DNA of 64,000 nt from Eutreptiella sp. 'Long Island Sound 2002'. Taxonomy: Eukaryota; Euglenozoa; Euglenophyceae; Eutreptiales; Eutreptiaceae. Within the stretch, counting starts at the first letter, position 1, and each line of letters opens with the position of its first letter. The position numbers were made by a program, and so were the translations under genes. The notes beneath the pieces were generated by a model. It was given only the letters and a program-made list of their open reading frames with translations, searched no databases and had not been told where the DNA came from. Positions 9,617 through 21,129 of the stretch are shown piece after piece. The stretch lies in assembly GCA_964036045.1 (NCBI GenBank), contig OZ038383.1:6154430-6218429 (forward strand), written 5' to 3'.

Positions 9617-11893
9617 TTATCAAAATCCAGGGTCCAAAACCAAAAATATAGAAAATAGAAAATACAATCCTCCTTCAACCCTGAATGGCAACCAGATCCC
9701 ACAAGTATAGCAATAACCCAATTCACAATCCAAATCAGGCTGCGGGCTTTCGTTCAGCACACCGGTATTCCCACGGTGGCGGGCATGTACAAGAATTGCA
9801 CCAAGGAAGAAAGCCCTGAAATTGGCATATGAACACAATTGATGCAAGGTTGGGGAAAGAGGTCAACATACACATTCACAGCCATTAACCCCTCATTCCC
9901 TGGACTCAAGACCTTCCCTTGACTCACCACCATATTGCCCCGAACCAGGTCAAATGAGATGGCTGAATGCCATGTGTCACAAGTCACTACACAAACCCCA
10001 AAAATGTGTTCACTCCCAAGCCTCTAAATCCTAGCACAATAGGGAAGGTGGCGTGTCATGGCCTAGAGTGGCACTCAGGACCCTGCCCTACCCTGACATA
10101 ACCTTGGTTGGACTTGGAGTCGAATGGGCTTAGAGAAATGACCTATGAGTTTGAACTCATAACATGCCAAAAAACTGCCAATTCACACCATATTGGCCAT
10201 ATATCAAATATATGCTCAAAATTGAAGTTACTACTTATCCGAAGGCTCAAAGCATGCATGGAATCGAAGTCTAGTATTCATGGAGGATAGAGACCAAAGG
10301 CCAATGCCTATGTACATCCCCATTTCACCCTCGAAACCCCTTCGGATATGGGCGCCACGCACTGCCCAAGTCAGCCCATGATCTTGAGACCAATTCTTGT
10401 GATCCTTCATGCGCCAAGCCAAATGGAGTACGCGATCCGGCATATGGTGGTGTTCAACTCCAAAGCATATGCCAACATATGAACAACATACCATGGTTCG
10501 ACTCTCCATAGGCTTCTTGCTGTTTGCTGACCAGGTAAGTACACAAAACGCAAAAATGAGCAAAAATTGAGGTCAAAAACACGAAAATATGACCAAATAC
10601 AAAGTTGTCATGATAGTATATCTCTATGCTCACCCATGATATCCGCACATGATTCAATACACAAATGATTGGAACCATTTGCGAACAATTCCCCCACTTG
10701 GATCCCCAATCGGGCGCATGGAGATACCTTCGCCATTAATATCTACATGCCCCATGAAAATGGGAGTGCACCCATGGATCTTTTTGTCAAACATACCATG
10801 AGCAATACATACGCGGTAGACTTGGTCTAGCGCTTTGAATTCCACAATTGGGACATGGGCAAAGCCCTTGTCACGTATGGCTCCCCATCTCTTCGGCCAC
10901 ACGAAGATATATAACATGGGCGTGAGCATATCAAACATATACCATGCATATAACAAATACCCTCAAAATGTGGCTCCCACCATGATATGCCATGTCCCTC
11001 CATTGACATAACTTCACGTTAAAAATACGTAGGAACCCAAGGAAAGTTGCTATGCAACCCCAACACTCATGCGGCACACTCGAAAGTCGCATTAAAATAT
11101 TCGGTTGCACGGTCCAAGAGTTATATATCACTTTATACCCTCTTTACCCTTTTCCCTTGCTACACGGGGCATGTGTGCGCACCAAAGGCGTTTGATGCTT
11201 CCTAAATTAAGTTGAGACTAAGGCGCTTGCAACCCAACCTTCCCTATTCTCGTTCCTCACACTCGCGCGTAGATATGATCCTTCAAAGTGGTCCCACGAT
11301 TCGCTTTTGTTTCCCTTATATCTCCAAGTCAAATTGGTGGCAAGTATAAGGGAAACCTGATTCGGGCATAGGGAAAGGAGTACGACCAATCGAAGAAGTC
11401 CAAATCTAGTGCGGCGATGTCGAAGTCGAAAATCCGATTTCGACATCGCGAAAAATTCTGATTAAAATTTCGAGTGCTTATTTAGAGAATTGCGGAAGCA
11501 ACGAACCCTTTGCTGATGAAATCTGACCCTTCAACGGAATATCCGCCAAAATATCTGGAAATAACAGTTAACCAATCGGTTAACGCAAAATCGCGAGCCA
11601 ACTGACAGTCGCCGATACATTGACCATCAGAACGAAAGGCTGAAAAATTACGGAAACATTATGATAATAAAACCCTGTTGATTCCTGATATTCTGCTATA
11701 TAAATCTCCGCTGGCGGCGCCTCGGTTCTGAATATGGCCGCTCATAGCCGGAATGGCCAAACCTATCACACTATCACATCGGGTTAGGTCAGGTGGATGG
11801 GAGAGTATGATATCAGCCAATGGCGGCTTGCCGGCACATAGATACACACCCCAAGTGACCCCAAGATGGCCACGGGGGTCCGAACCGGCTTCA
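9617..11893 (-). repeat. 5' LTR of A1
   Basis: About 2.28 kb. The outer end is fixed at 11893 by loss of similarity to the 3' LTR and by the TGAAGCC start. The inner end lies near the gag ATG at 9616, but the exact border and primer-binding site are not settled; TGGACCCTGG on the minus strand near 9640 is one candidate. It is about as long as the A-family LTR at 52849-55371 without that copy's duplication. Confidence 0.8.
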
Positions 11894-11895
11894 CC

Positions 11896-13917
11896 TAGTA
11901 CCTCTGGGCCACTGGAACTGGAAGTGGAACCAGGCCAGGGGGAACTACTCCACCTATGAGCAGGAATTGCTCGCGGGTATGCTGGTGCTATCCTCACAAG
12001 CACGACTGTCCGGGAGTGACCCTGTGGTCTGGCTATGCGACCAAGAACCGGTCCGCAGTTTCCAGAAGGGCCCCCCACCTGAGAAGGCCAAGCTACGGCG
12101 CTGCTGGACCTACCTCAGTCAACTACGGCTGACGGTACACCATATCCAGGGAGTGAAGAACGAGTGTGCAGACTACATCAGCCGCAACAACTTCGACGCC
12201 CTGATTGGTGCCCGGTCTGAAGCGCTGGCTAAGGAGGCGTTCAGCCGTATGGACGTCCACTTGGACCTCAACATGACGATGATACGCCCCCCTGGATGGA
12301 CTCCAACAATCGGAGTACCTGAAGGAGTTTGGGGATATCTACAAGCGCCTGGAGAAACGCCTTGAACCCCTCCTGGTCAACCAAGATCAGTGGAAGAGGG
12401 ACAAGAGCTACCTCTGGCACGAGGACCGCATCGTGGTGCCTTTTTTGCACTGTGTGTCCCCGCGTTACCCCCGGGGCACTGGGGGCATCGTGGTGCCTAG
12501 TGACAGAGTCCCAGCGCTGCTGAAGTGGACCCATGAGTCCAGCGGTCATGTGGGTGCTGACCGTACCCTGAGGCTGTTCAAGCAGTGGTTCCACACTACG
12601 TGGACTGACGACCAACTGCGGAAAACCCTCCAGCCTATCGTGGACAAGTGCCCGTGCAGGTCCTGCAAACCAGGGGATATCAGGGACCGAGGTCTCTACT
12701 CGACCCTGCCCATCCTTCACTGTGCTAACAGTGTTCTATACGTGGACTACACGGAGATGCCGAAGTTCGGGGGCTATGACTTCGCCCTCGTGGTAACCTG
12801 TGGGTTGACCAGGTTTACCAGGGTGTTCCCATGTACCAAGCACATTACCGGAGAGGAGACTATCAAGATACTCCTGGAGGAGTGGTTTTGTGTCTATGGG
12901 GCGCCCAAAGAGATCAACTCCGATGAGGACGTACGAGTACGCTCAGATACTGGCTGGTACAAGAGGGTCCTGAGATCCCTCAATGTCCAGGTGCCTACGG
13001 GGATTCCCTACTCCCACACGAGCAACCCCCTATGTGAGCGACAGATCCGTGTCCTGAAGGAGAATGTAAGGATATGGTGCAAAACTGAACGCACCAGAGA
13101 CTGGGTGAGACTACTCCCCGTCATATCCTTGATGATGAACTCCCAAGAGAGTTCTGCTACTGGCTACTGGCCCCATGAGCTATTCCTAGGGCGCCCGGCA
13201 TGGTTCCTACATGCCCCCTATCCAGAGGACACCCATTCTTCTGTGGGTGAATGGGTCCAAGAGCAACAAGCGAAGGTGGACAAGGCCAAGGCTATGCTCC
13301 AGAGAGTGAGGGAGCGTCAGTGGAACAAGATGAACAAGCACCGAGTACCGGCCACCTACCAAGAGGGGGACTGGGTGCTGGTGTATCACAGTCGACTACC
13401 CGCCTGGCCACGCTCTACCAGCGATGACCCATACTTCGGGCCGTACAAGATTCTATCAGTGGATGGACACCGTATCACTGTGCGGTGTTCTCCCCGTCTA
13501 GGGGGGATCCTGGTGTGCGCTGCTCAACACCTGAAGCGCTACTATGATCCTGAAGACCTCTGTGGGGAGGAGTGGGAGCTGAACGACGAGGAAATCGCCG
13601 CTCTGGACCTACAAGGGGCTGCCAGCCCTATGGAAGTTGAAGGTGAACTCCCCGTCATGAACGCCGAGGAGATGGCTAAGGAGGGCTTCTACCTGGTGAA
13701 GTCTGTCCTACGCCACCGCTATCGCCAGGGTTGGCGCTTCCTCACCCTCTGGGAAGGGTTTGGAGTCGAAGATGCCACCTGGGAGCCCTTCTCTGCATTT
13801 GTTCTACCTGAGGGACGCCTAAACTCAGTTGGGGTTGACTACCTGTCCCAGAACAACCTTGGTGAGTTGCTGAGGCTCGCTGAGACGCTTGCCTCCAAGA
13901 CTAAAGCTAGGGACTGA
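11896..13917 (+). pseudogene. pol: B pol fragment: RNase H end, integrase, chromodomain
   Basis: The first frame (from 11898) matches element C residue by residue from VPLGHWNWKW through the RNase H end (ADYISRNNFDAL). A frameshift in the C-run near 12287-12292 moves it to the frame of 12433-13917. Integrase follows with H-x4-H and CPCRSC zinc ligands, core Asp in YVDYTEM, Asp in NSDEDVRVRSD, and Glu in LCERQIR. The end has a chromodomain-like module (about residues 410-475 of the 494-aa segment) with WRFLTLWEGFG and TWEPFSAF. A 57-bp in-frame gain at 12442-12498 adds 19 residues relative to C (see mini-retroposon). It ends in UGA. It is defective because its 5' half is absent. Confidence 0.88.
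12428..12498 (-). mobile_element. Mini-retroposon 1 (43 bp) with 14-bp target duplication
   Basis: The 14-mer GCATCGTGGTGCCT occurs at 12428-12441 and 12485-12498 around a 43-bp insert (12442-12484) absent from element C. Read on the minus strand, the insert ends CAGTGCAAAAA next to the duplication, as an A-tailed RNA copied by target-primed reverse transcription would. It contains a GC-rich palindrome near its start. A second insert with the same end lies at 55876. Confidence 0.65.
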
Positions 13918-13934
13918 ACCTTACCTTACCCCTA

Positions 13935-15040
13935 AGTGTGTTACGTATGTCTGTGTGTGTCTCTCTCCCGAGCGTGGCTCCCGGAGACCGGGCTTCGCTG
14001 ATGTCGGACCGAAGGTCCTAGTCAGGTACTGTGACCACTTCTATGGCGCCCAATTTCTGTGCTGGCGCATATCCTTGGGGAAGACGGCAAAAGCCCTACC
14101 TACTACAGGGGAGGGGTGGCCAAGTGAGCTAAGGGCATACAAAACGCCCATTTTTGCTAAAGGCCAAAAGCTAACGCACTCCGATGCCCACGAGGAAAAG
14201 CACGCGGGACAGGAGACACCACTACACTGCACACCCTACCTACAGTGGCACCATCCTGGTGGGCGAGCACTTCTGCAACTGGCTCAAGCCCCCACTCAGG
14301 ACTACCACTCCTACACGCACACTCTACTGGGCGTGGTTGAAGAACACGTCGTGGGTCCTAATGACCCTCCTGTGAAGAAGACAAGAGAACACAGCGCTGC
14401 TAAGCAACTGTGGCCCAACAGGGGACGCAATAACGCGTTTCCCCTGCTAGGGCTTGGAGGGAAGAGGTACTCTTGTTGCGTGCACTGCGTGGATGTCGAT
14501 GGAGTCGAACTGCCCTCGCCACTCCTGGCGGAGGTGCAGTCAATTGTTTGTGTGATCTGCGCCCTTGTTTAGCAGGGCAAGAAAAGAATGGTATGCTGCT
14601 GCACCAATCACCCTACCTGCCCACCTGTAAAGCAAAGGCAAATGAAGGGGTGTTTGCGGCGGAGGAACCAAGCCACACTCCACGTATTATACGCTTCTCA
14701 GTGTGACCTATAATACACTGTCCGCAAACACGCCCTGTCAAGCAAGCAAGCGTTAAGAGACTCCTCAGGTTCTCTTAATTTAAAGAACGTACCGAGGAGC
14801 CCCTGGGTAACCTAAACAAGGTTTACGGTGCGCATTTCGCGTGGCCTACCCTTTAATGCGTGTTTGAATGCCCGAGCATGCAGGAGTGTACGAGAGGTCT
14901 TTGACAAACCTCTAATCTTACCCACAATCGCGGACTCCACCAGGGGGTGGCCCCTCCTGGGCTTACTCACCTTACCTACCGCTGGAGAGGGAGAGCAAGT
15001 GGGAACGTGAACGGGGCGCAAGCGAAAAACGTCGCTATGC
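13935..15040 (+). repeat. LTR-like segment of element B (3' LTR, approximate ends)
   Basis: Similar to the reverse complement of about 21130-22200 beside element C. Shared blocks include the stretch around GGCTCCCGGAGACCGGGC, the CCCATTTTTGC region and the segment around 14640-14850. A TATA-like CTATAATAC lies at 14708-14716. Copies match well in the first 900 bases and diverge at the far end. The borders are estimates because no clear purine tract or TG/CA pair was found. Confidence 0.65.
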
Positions 15041-16360
15041 ACTTGTGTGTATGTCTAATCACCCTGATCTGACCTCTAATCATCTGCAATCTTTCTAATC
15101 AAACCCTCTATCGCGTTCTATCATTGTTAGCGCTGCTACAAGACTCGTTCACGGAAACACGAGACGAGCAACGTGTATGCTGCATACGAGACGAGCACAC
15201 CTGTGGTTTATACCTGATTCATTGAAGTCTTTTCGTTGTTTTTCGAATTCTTGGATTTTTGATTCTTCTATTAGTGTGGGTGGAATCTGTATGTTTATTT
15301 TTTAATGTCTGTCTCGTCATTTTCCGAGTTACGTGGGACATACGTTTATAATCTCATTATTTCTGCATTTTCCGGCGCTTCGCTAGGAGCCGCTCCTGCG
15401 CGCCGCCTTTTTATGCGTAGGAATTTTTTGATTTAAAAAATCGAGAGATGACTATAATTTTTATAAAAATGTGCTTCTGATGCACAATTGGATTCTGCTC
15501 AGGTGTGTTGTCTTAGAAAAATTCTAGGCCGTCATTTGACGGATTTTGATGTCGTCGCTTCGTTTTTGCGTGGATTCGTCCATAATTCTCCCATTCCTGC
15601 CTCTGCAGATACCCACGCGCAGCCTCGCTGAGTAGGCCGTGTTCGGGCGGAAAAGCAGCCGCCAGGAGACTGAGCAGAACCCAAGACCCCACCAAGGGGC
15701 AATTAATTTTTTTTAACAACTCCCTTCACCCTAAGACAGGTCACAGGTCGCCAGCAGGTTTACGATAACCCATGCGAATGTTTATATTGTGTCTTGCGTT
15801 GGGTTTATGTCGCGCTGCGTCTTGCAGGGAGGGATGCACATGCACATGTTTATGGCATGCACCCAAACTAACCCAGCCAAGCCACAGGAACCCCGGCAGC
15901 GCCATGAGCGCTGAGTCTTCTGTAGGAAATGTTACAAACAGAGCAGCAAAAGAGCGCCAGCCATGGTGAGCGCCCATTTTTCTGTGTGAGGGAAACTATA
16001 GGTATTTTAAAGTAGATGTGGAAACCAAGGAAAGGCCAAGAAAAAATCCCTTTTTCCTGAAAATGCGACAGTGGTGGCCACCACAGCACAAGGGGGGAGT
16101 AAGAAAAAGTGCTTTTCCAATGCTTTAGGGTATACTTTAGTTGTATTAGAGATGCACTGAGCATCCAGGCATTTCTATCTTAGTATTGGCCCCCCGAAAC
16201 TGGTGATAACACATTTTGACCTATGGAACCAAACACCCAATGAGGATATGGAGTGGACCCCTTAATCCCCTTTCAAAGTGAGGCAAATCATCTTTTCCTG
16301 AGTTGACTGAGAACTGACATATCCAGGGCAGAGCCTATGAATTTATCTATGTTTTCCCAT
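15041..16360. other. No gene seen
   Basis: AT-richer spacer with short frames only. There is a GC-rich inverted stretch near 15373-15408 (CGGCGCTTCGCTAGGAGCCG). I could not support any coding region, promoter or repeat family here. Confidence 0.5.
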
Positions 16361-16364
16361 GAAT

Positions 16365-16446
16365 TCTTAGCTGTCCTAGTGGTATGCACCCTAGGGGGCT
16401 GGGCACCTCTTTTTGAGAGGTCCTGGGTTGAGTTCCCGGTCAGCCT
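16365..16446 (+). repeat. tRNA-like SINE head (anticodon arm UUU-like)
   Basis: It has an A-box-like TAGTGGTATGC inside a D-arm-like CCTAG/CTAGG pair, a 5-bp anticodon-like stem ACCTC/GAGGT with a 7-base loop TTTTTGA, and a T-arm CTGGG-TTGAGTT-CCCGG containing a B-box. The acceptor stem is poor, so this is a tRNA-derived SINE promoter or pseudogene rather than a working tRNA. Confidence 0.4.
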
Positions 16447-16869
16447 AGCTAAGTAGGAAGATCCCATGTGACATGGCAGTGACCTCATCGCCACATGCCC
16501 GGCCACCTCAGCACATATGGGACCCAAAACAAAGAGTGCACATCTCCTGAGATGGCACTATGGAGATTGAGTGACCATGGGGCAGTTTTCCAACTCTTTT
16601 CCAAAACATTTCAGCTATCTTTGTGAATATGCATTCCGATTTGACCTGAGTTGCAGTTTCTGTGTAATATCCTTTCATCTTTCACTGTTTACACTGCAGC
16701 CCTTCATGCTTTGATCCTGCTTCTCTTCTACTTGCATATCTCTGGCTTGGGCTATTCTGGATTGATTGTATTTCAGCAAACAAAAGCTTTTCATCTTCAA
16801 AAACAAGCAGCAGGAAACCCTACACCAGCAGCAAACAGCAGGAGAGGCACAAACACAGTGTTGAAATCA

Positions 16870-17943
16870 CTATAAACTTTTCTGCACTGGTACCAGGCGC
16901 TGCACAAGGCTATGCTGTCTATTGGTGCGATTGTGGTGCCGTTATACCTCGCAATATACCTTTTTCGGGATCATGAGAATCTTTGTGGATGGGCAGCCGT
17001 TCACGTTGACGATATCTCCATCGCTGGGACTGACTCTCTCATCTCATCCATTCTGGAGGCGTTGCACAGTGTCTTCTCTGTTCGGTCTGAAAAAAGAGAG
17101 GAGTATGTGTTTTGTGGAGTGCATTTGGAATGCAAACGTGACGATGACGGCAATCTGATCGAGATAACGTTGGACCAACAGAAGTACATTGATGAGATCG
17201 CAGAGATATCTCTGGAGGAGTCTACAGATCGTGGACGACTATTAAACGCGAAAGAGACCACTTTGTACCGCGGCTTGATTGGAGCTTTGTCCTGGTGTAC
17301 CGGGCAAACGAGACCTGACTTCTCTTATAGCGTGTGCCGTCTCTCACAACGATCAAGCAAACCTACAGTCTCGGATGCGCTTCAAGCAAACAAGACCTTG
17401 TAGCACATGAGGAAGAGATCGCTTTTCATCAGATTTCCCAAGTTGAGTGGACCTGTTCGTCTTATTGGATACCATGACTCGTCATGGGGCAATGGGGAAG
17501 AAGGGAAAACTGTTGGTGGCTGGCTGTGGACTATCGCAAGTGTCGGTGAAGACAAGAAAGAGCGCTTCTGTCTGATCAACTGGAAAAGCCGTACCCTGCG
17601 CAGAGTCGTAAAGTCCACCTTTGCTGGGGAAACCCTTGCTTGTTCAGCCTGCTTAGATGACCTGTTCTTAACGCTCAATGTCGTTACTGAGATTACGAAG
17701 ATGCGAGTCCCTGTTATGCTACGCACTGACTGTGCTTCACTATTCGACCACGTATATCTGCACAAGGCTGTGTCTGAGAAGAGACTTCTCATTGAGCTTG
17801 CGGTGATTCGTGATGCTATAACGTCTGGAGAAGTTACCACTCTGGAATGGGTGGCTACGCAAGATCAACTGGCAGATGCACTGACGAAGTCTGGCTACAG
17901 TTCTATATTCTATAACTCCCTCAATAATGCAGTTCTACCATGA
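16870..17943 (+). pseudogene. pol: Ty1/copia pol remnant (RT end and RNase H)
   Basis: From about 16912 the frame reads the end of a copia RT: LCGWAAVHVDDISIAG holds the catalytic VDD, followed by YFCGVHLE-type and LYRGLIGALSW motifs. After an in-frame UAG (17401-17403) the same frame continues as copia RNase H: YHDSSWG with the first Asp, WKSRTLRRVVKSTFAGET with Glu, LRTDCASL with Asp, and the closing TQDQLADALTKSG. It ends in UGA at 17943. Gag, protease, integrase and most of the RT are missing, and I found no convincing LTR pair. It is a dead fragment. Confidence 0.85.
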
Positions 17944-18145
17944 GCATGAGAGTACCTGTTTATCGTCTTCTTGGTTCAGACTTGGTAAGGACTTTGTCGT
18001 AATCGCTGATCGATCTGTCATGCACGATCGCTGTGGATCTGGACATTGTTCTGCTGGGGCAGAAAAAGAAAAGACGGATGTTTTCTGAGTTCAGACAATA
18101 TTATCTGTTGATCTATAATGAATTGAGATGAAAATTTATCAGCCG
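17944..18145. other. No gene seen downstream of copia
   Basis: Short AT-rich sequence between the copia fragment and a tRNA-like segment. It may be copia 3' sequence, but no LTR could be shown. Confidence 0.4.
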
Positions 18146-18146
18146 G

Positions 18147-18225
18147 ATGTGTTATTATAATTGGCGGAACATGGGATTTGCATTGCAAAATCCTAGGTTC
18201 GATTCCCGGATGCCATCCATGCAAT
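18147..18225 (+). repeat. tRNA-like SINE head
   Basis: It contains a strong B-box GGTTCGATTCCCGG, a GGATT/AATCC anticodon-like stem, and a GGATG/CATCC outer pairing. The anticodon loop is oversized (10 bases around TGCATTGCAA), so it is tRNA-derived rather than a functional tRNA. Confidence 0.45.
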
Positions 18226-19276
18226 TTCCCAAAAGCGATAAATCCATTTCAGCATGGGATGTTCCTAATCTATGACATTGATATAAAATGAGCTTTTGCA
18301 TGATTTACAAATGTTTTTATATCAATTTATAAGGTTCAAAAAGGGTTTTGTACCATTCTTCTTGCAACCTTTTAGGTTGGTGTTTTGTTGACACATTGAA
18401 TTGTCACTACTCAAGTAAGAGATCATTCCTGGAGTTCACTGCATTGTTTGCTATTGAAAAGAGCCAAGGGAAATCGTAACAGATTATAAAAGATTGAAGC
18501 ATTGTGTTTAAGCCTGCTTTGTTCATTTGCAGCCCCTCTTTGCTACTTAGGCTTTGATTTGGAACGAGAACATGCTGATTTTGATTCCATCTGGTGTTTG
18601 GTTGCCCCGCTCAACTATTTTGTGACTATCATTTTGCATTGGGGGAAATCATCAAGGTTTTCATCTCCAAAAACAAGGAACAAGCACAGCAAGGGTAAAC
18701 TAGAAACCTTTTCGGGTAGCAGAGACAACCTCCCACGAGCACGTTAAAGCAACCAGACGCAAGCCATTTGATTTCAAGTGAACATCTCTGTGACGCTCAG
18801 CGCTAAGACGGCACCAATCATCTCCAGGCCAATGGCTGAAGCTGTGGGGCCGTCCGGGCCACCATTTACAAGTGGAATCATCCCTCGAGATCGTGGCCCT
18901 CGTGGAGAGCATGGAGCAAGAGGGGCGGAAGAAAAATATATTAACCGTGAACTCCGTTCAGACACCGAGGCCCCCGGCTTAACGGTGGAGAACCTCGACA
19001 GATTGGGGAGCGCGGATCCCTTGGCGGCAGGCAGCCTTAGCTTCCGTGGTCGCCAGGTCTGAAAGCTCCTCCCTTCCTCCGTAACTAACTGGTCCCGATC
19101 CTGCACATACGAGACTGGCAAAAACGAAAGTGAGAGAGTGGCGAGGGAAAGGGAAGAAGTCCGACGAAGGATGGGAGATACGTTACGGTGAAGATGCGGC
19201 TTCCACCCACACGTCGGAGATGTTTGGAAGTCTAGGGCGACCACGTCGTCACTAAAGAAAATGCCTAAACCTGTGA
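18226..19276. other. No gene seen
   Basis: Unassigned sequence. Open frames at 18774-19244 (minus) and 18778-19062 (plus) overlap each other and show no recognisable domain, so neither is called. Confidence 0.45.
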
Positions 19277-19985
19277 GAAAGATGTCCTTGATTTATGCCC
19301 TAGATATTTTGATGTATTCCTGCAGGTTTTGTAGTTGAAAACCCAAACCAAAGCAGCAAGTAGAGCAAGAACAGGATGTGGATCGAATCAATGATTGGTT
19401 TTGGAATCCAGTGTAACACAGAAGGGCTGCAGATAGACAAAGCAGGTTTATACACAAAGATTCAATCACAAATGGATAATACAAAAGATTTTATATGAAA
19501 ATTGGTCTGACTCTTGCTTCAGAGATTGCATTAGGCACTTCATGTGCACTCTTTTGGGTGAAATGGTGCTGGTTAGCAATGTGGGGCATAGATGTCAGGA
19601 CCACACAGAAAATGACTTGGCCAAGCAACTGCATTCAGAAACAGTTACAAAGTAGGACCACAATAAGTGGTAGAAACAATTGAGTATAGGGGTCTTGGGG
19701 TGGGAGACCACTAGGCTTAACCTCCAAGGCCTAAAGCATGAAATGCCTATTTTATTTCGGTATATCCTCCATGAAGGAAGGTACCTCCGCTCAGTTGAGT
19801 GGTAGGGGTGAACTTCATGGGGGGCTAGGGTCACAACCCTAGTTACTTTGAGAAAGTGTACTTTAGGCAACAAAAGAGAGATAAAAACACCTCCGTTTGT
19901 CTTAGCATAAACAAAAGGGTTTTAAGGGGGGCTTGGCCTGGATCAAGCCCTCCAAGAAAGACATGGCAGTGACCTTTTCTTACTC
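19277..19985. repeat. 709-bp direct repeat, left copy
   Basis: Matches 29788-30496 end to end in the same orientation with about ten differences. It starts GAAAGATGTCC and ends TTACTC. It does not begin TG or end CA. The two copies bracket element C, 10,511 bases apart. It holds no protein-coding potential beyond short frames. Confidence 0.85.
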
Positions 19986-21129
19986 CCTCCTGGAGTACTA
20001 GTTAGCTAAGCTAGTGGGACCAAGGAAAAAGGCTCAAATGTTCCCAAAATTACCTCAGAAAATGCATTAAACTTACCAAAAACATTCTCATCAGTTCATA
20101 GAAGCCTATCACACTGTAGGTACCCTTGAAAAACAGTGTAATGTACCGTGAATGATGTCCCTTCGATGGGGCATTCCTCAAAAGTCGCCGGCGTGCGGCG
20201 AAAACCTTTGGAAAAAGTCTTGGGGTAGTGGGGTTTGAACCCAGGACTCCCTCCCTAGAGCACATATGCTTGCCCACTAGGGTACAGTCGAACGCTCTAA
20301 TGCGGACGGCTATCGCTGTATAAACAGCATTTTAGGAAACGTCCTGACCAAGGGCCAGGGCGGAGCAACACTCCCAATGGAGGACACAAACCTCCAGGAG
20401 CGGGAAAAAAAAGAAAATGTAACCGACAGGGAGTGATTCCTGCGGTTTAGCGGAAGGGGTTGCAATTTAGCAAGTGAAATCGTTAAAAATCGACGAAACC
20501 ACGCGGGAAATCGTCATTTTCCCACATAACTCAAAGTCGCAGACAAGCGCAAAGGAAGCGGACTCCAAGAAAAGGGTTGCGCAAGCGTAAACGGCTTTTG
20601 AAAAAGAAGGTATGAGCCGTAGTTTTTAAAGTTCTAAAGGAAATTTTTGCACAGTTGCATCAAAATTTTTATAAACTTTAGAGAAAAGTCTTCGAATTCA
20701 ACCCACACCACAGAGCAGGTCAACAACCCACCTCTCAGGTATGTCAGTGTCATCTCACACGCATGCATTGCGTTCGTGTTGGTTGTTTTGTCAAAACGTT
20801 AGGGTTGTCAACGCTGTGTTCGTTGGGGGGTCGGGTGTTCCTCTCGCGTGCTCTGCACAGGTTAAAACAGGAATGAAAGGTATGCGATGCGAATGGAGCG
20901 CGCAGCGCGCACGTAGTGTTAGAATATGCGCTGTGCTTGCGATGCATGTGCCTAATCGAGGCATTCACACGCTGTGACGCTTTACCTGTACCCCAAATTC
21001 ACCCTTGTTTTCTTCTTCACAGGTAAGTAAAGAAAGCGTTTGTTCGTGTGTGGCCGTGGCGTTAAAGTAGGGTTGCTTAAAACGCTTAGGCTTGTTTTGT
21101 GTTCGCTTCATTTGGCATTCACATGATGC
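19986..21129. other. No gene seen; contains tRNA-like segment
   Basis: Apart from the tRNA-like segment at 20222-20290, no feature is supported. CTTCTTCACAG at 21012-21022 is a splice-acceptor-like string immediately followed by GTAAGTAAAG, but nothing coding surrounds it. Confidence 0.45.
20222..20290 (-). repeat. tRNA-like SINE head
   Basis: On the minus strand there is an A-box-like TAGTGGGCAAGC and a B-box GGTTCAAACCCC about 40 bases later, in the order of a Pol III promoter. The opening CCTAGTGG and the block TCCTGGGTT also occur in the segment at 16365-16446, suggesting one SINE family. Confidence 0.45.

Larger units (their letters stand above)
1..11893 (-). mobile_element. Ty3/gypsy chromodomain element A1 (3' LTR cut by window edge)
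   Basis: Minus-strand LTR retrotransposon. In element order it has a 5' LTR (11893 down to about 9617), gag, an in-frame UAG, pol (protease, Dam-like domain, RT, RNase H, integrase, chromodomain), about 0.4 kb of 3' untranslated sequence, a purine tract and the 3' LTR (1046 down past base 1). Base 1 aligns with 10848 and 1046 with 11893. I saw only about ten differences over the 1,046 shared bases, so insertion was fairly recent. The LTR starts TGAAGCC and is preceded by GAGAAGGGGGG. Gag is broken by a UAG and a frameshift while pol is intact. The upstream neighbour is truncated element B, so A1 probably landed in or recombined with B. Confidence 0.93.
11894..15040 (+). mobile_element. Ty3/gypsy element B, 5'-truncated by A1
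   Basis: Plus-strand relative of element C. It begins abruptly inside RNase H immediately beside the A1 LTR end, has integrase and chromodomain sequence to 13917, and then an LTR-like segment. Everything upstream of RNase H is missing. The junction at 11893/11894 could be an A1 insertion site, but the matching left flank of A1 is outside the window, so no target duplication can be checked. Confidence 0.85.

Noticed and set aside
9617-9645. Primer-binding site for A1
   Set aside because: TGGACCCTGGATTTTG is possible, but the inner LTR border is not fixed and no 3' tRNA end I know matches well, so it is not called.
16690-18700. LTR pair around the copia fragment (weakly similar stretches near 16.7-16.85 kb and 18.5-18.7 kb)
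   Set aside because: Only short shared strings such as TTTTCATCT and CAAAAACAAG; no alignable repeat.
18774-19244. Overlapping frames on both strands near 18.8-19.2 kb
   Set aside because: No recognisable domain, no homology within the window, and mutually overlapping.
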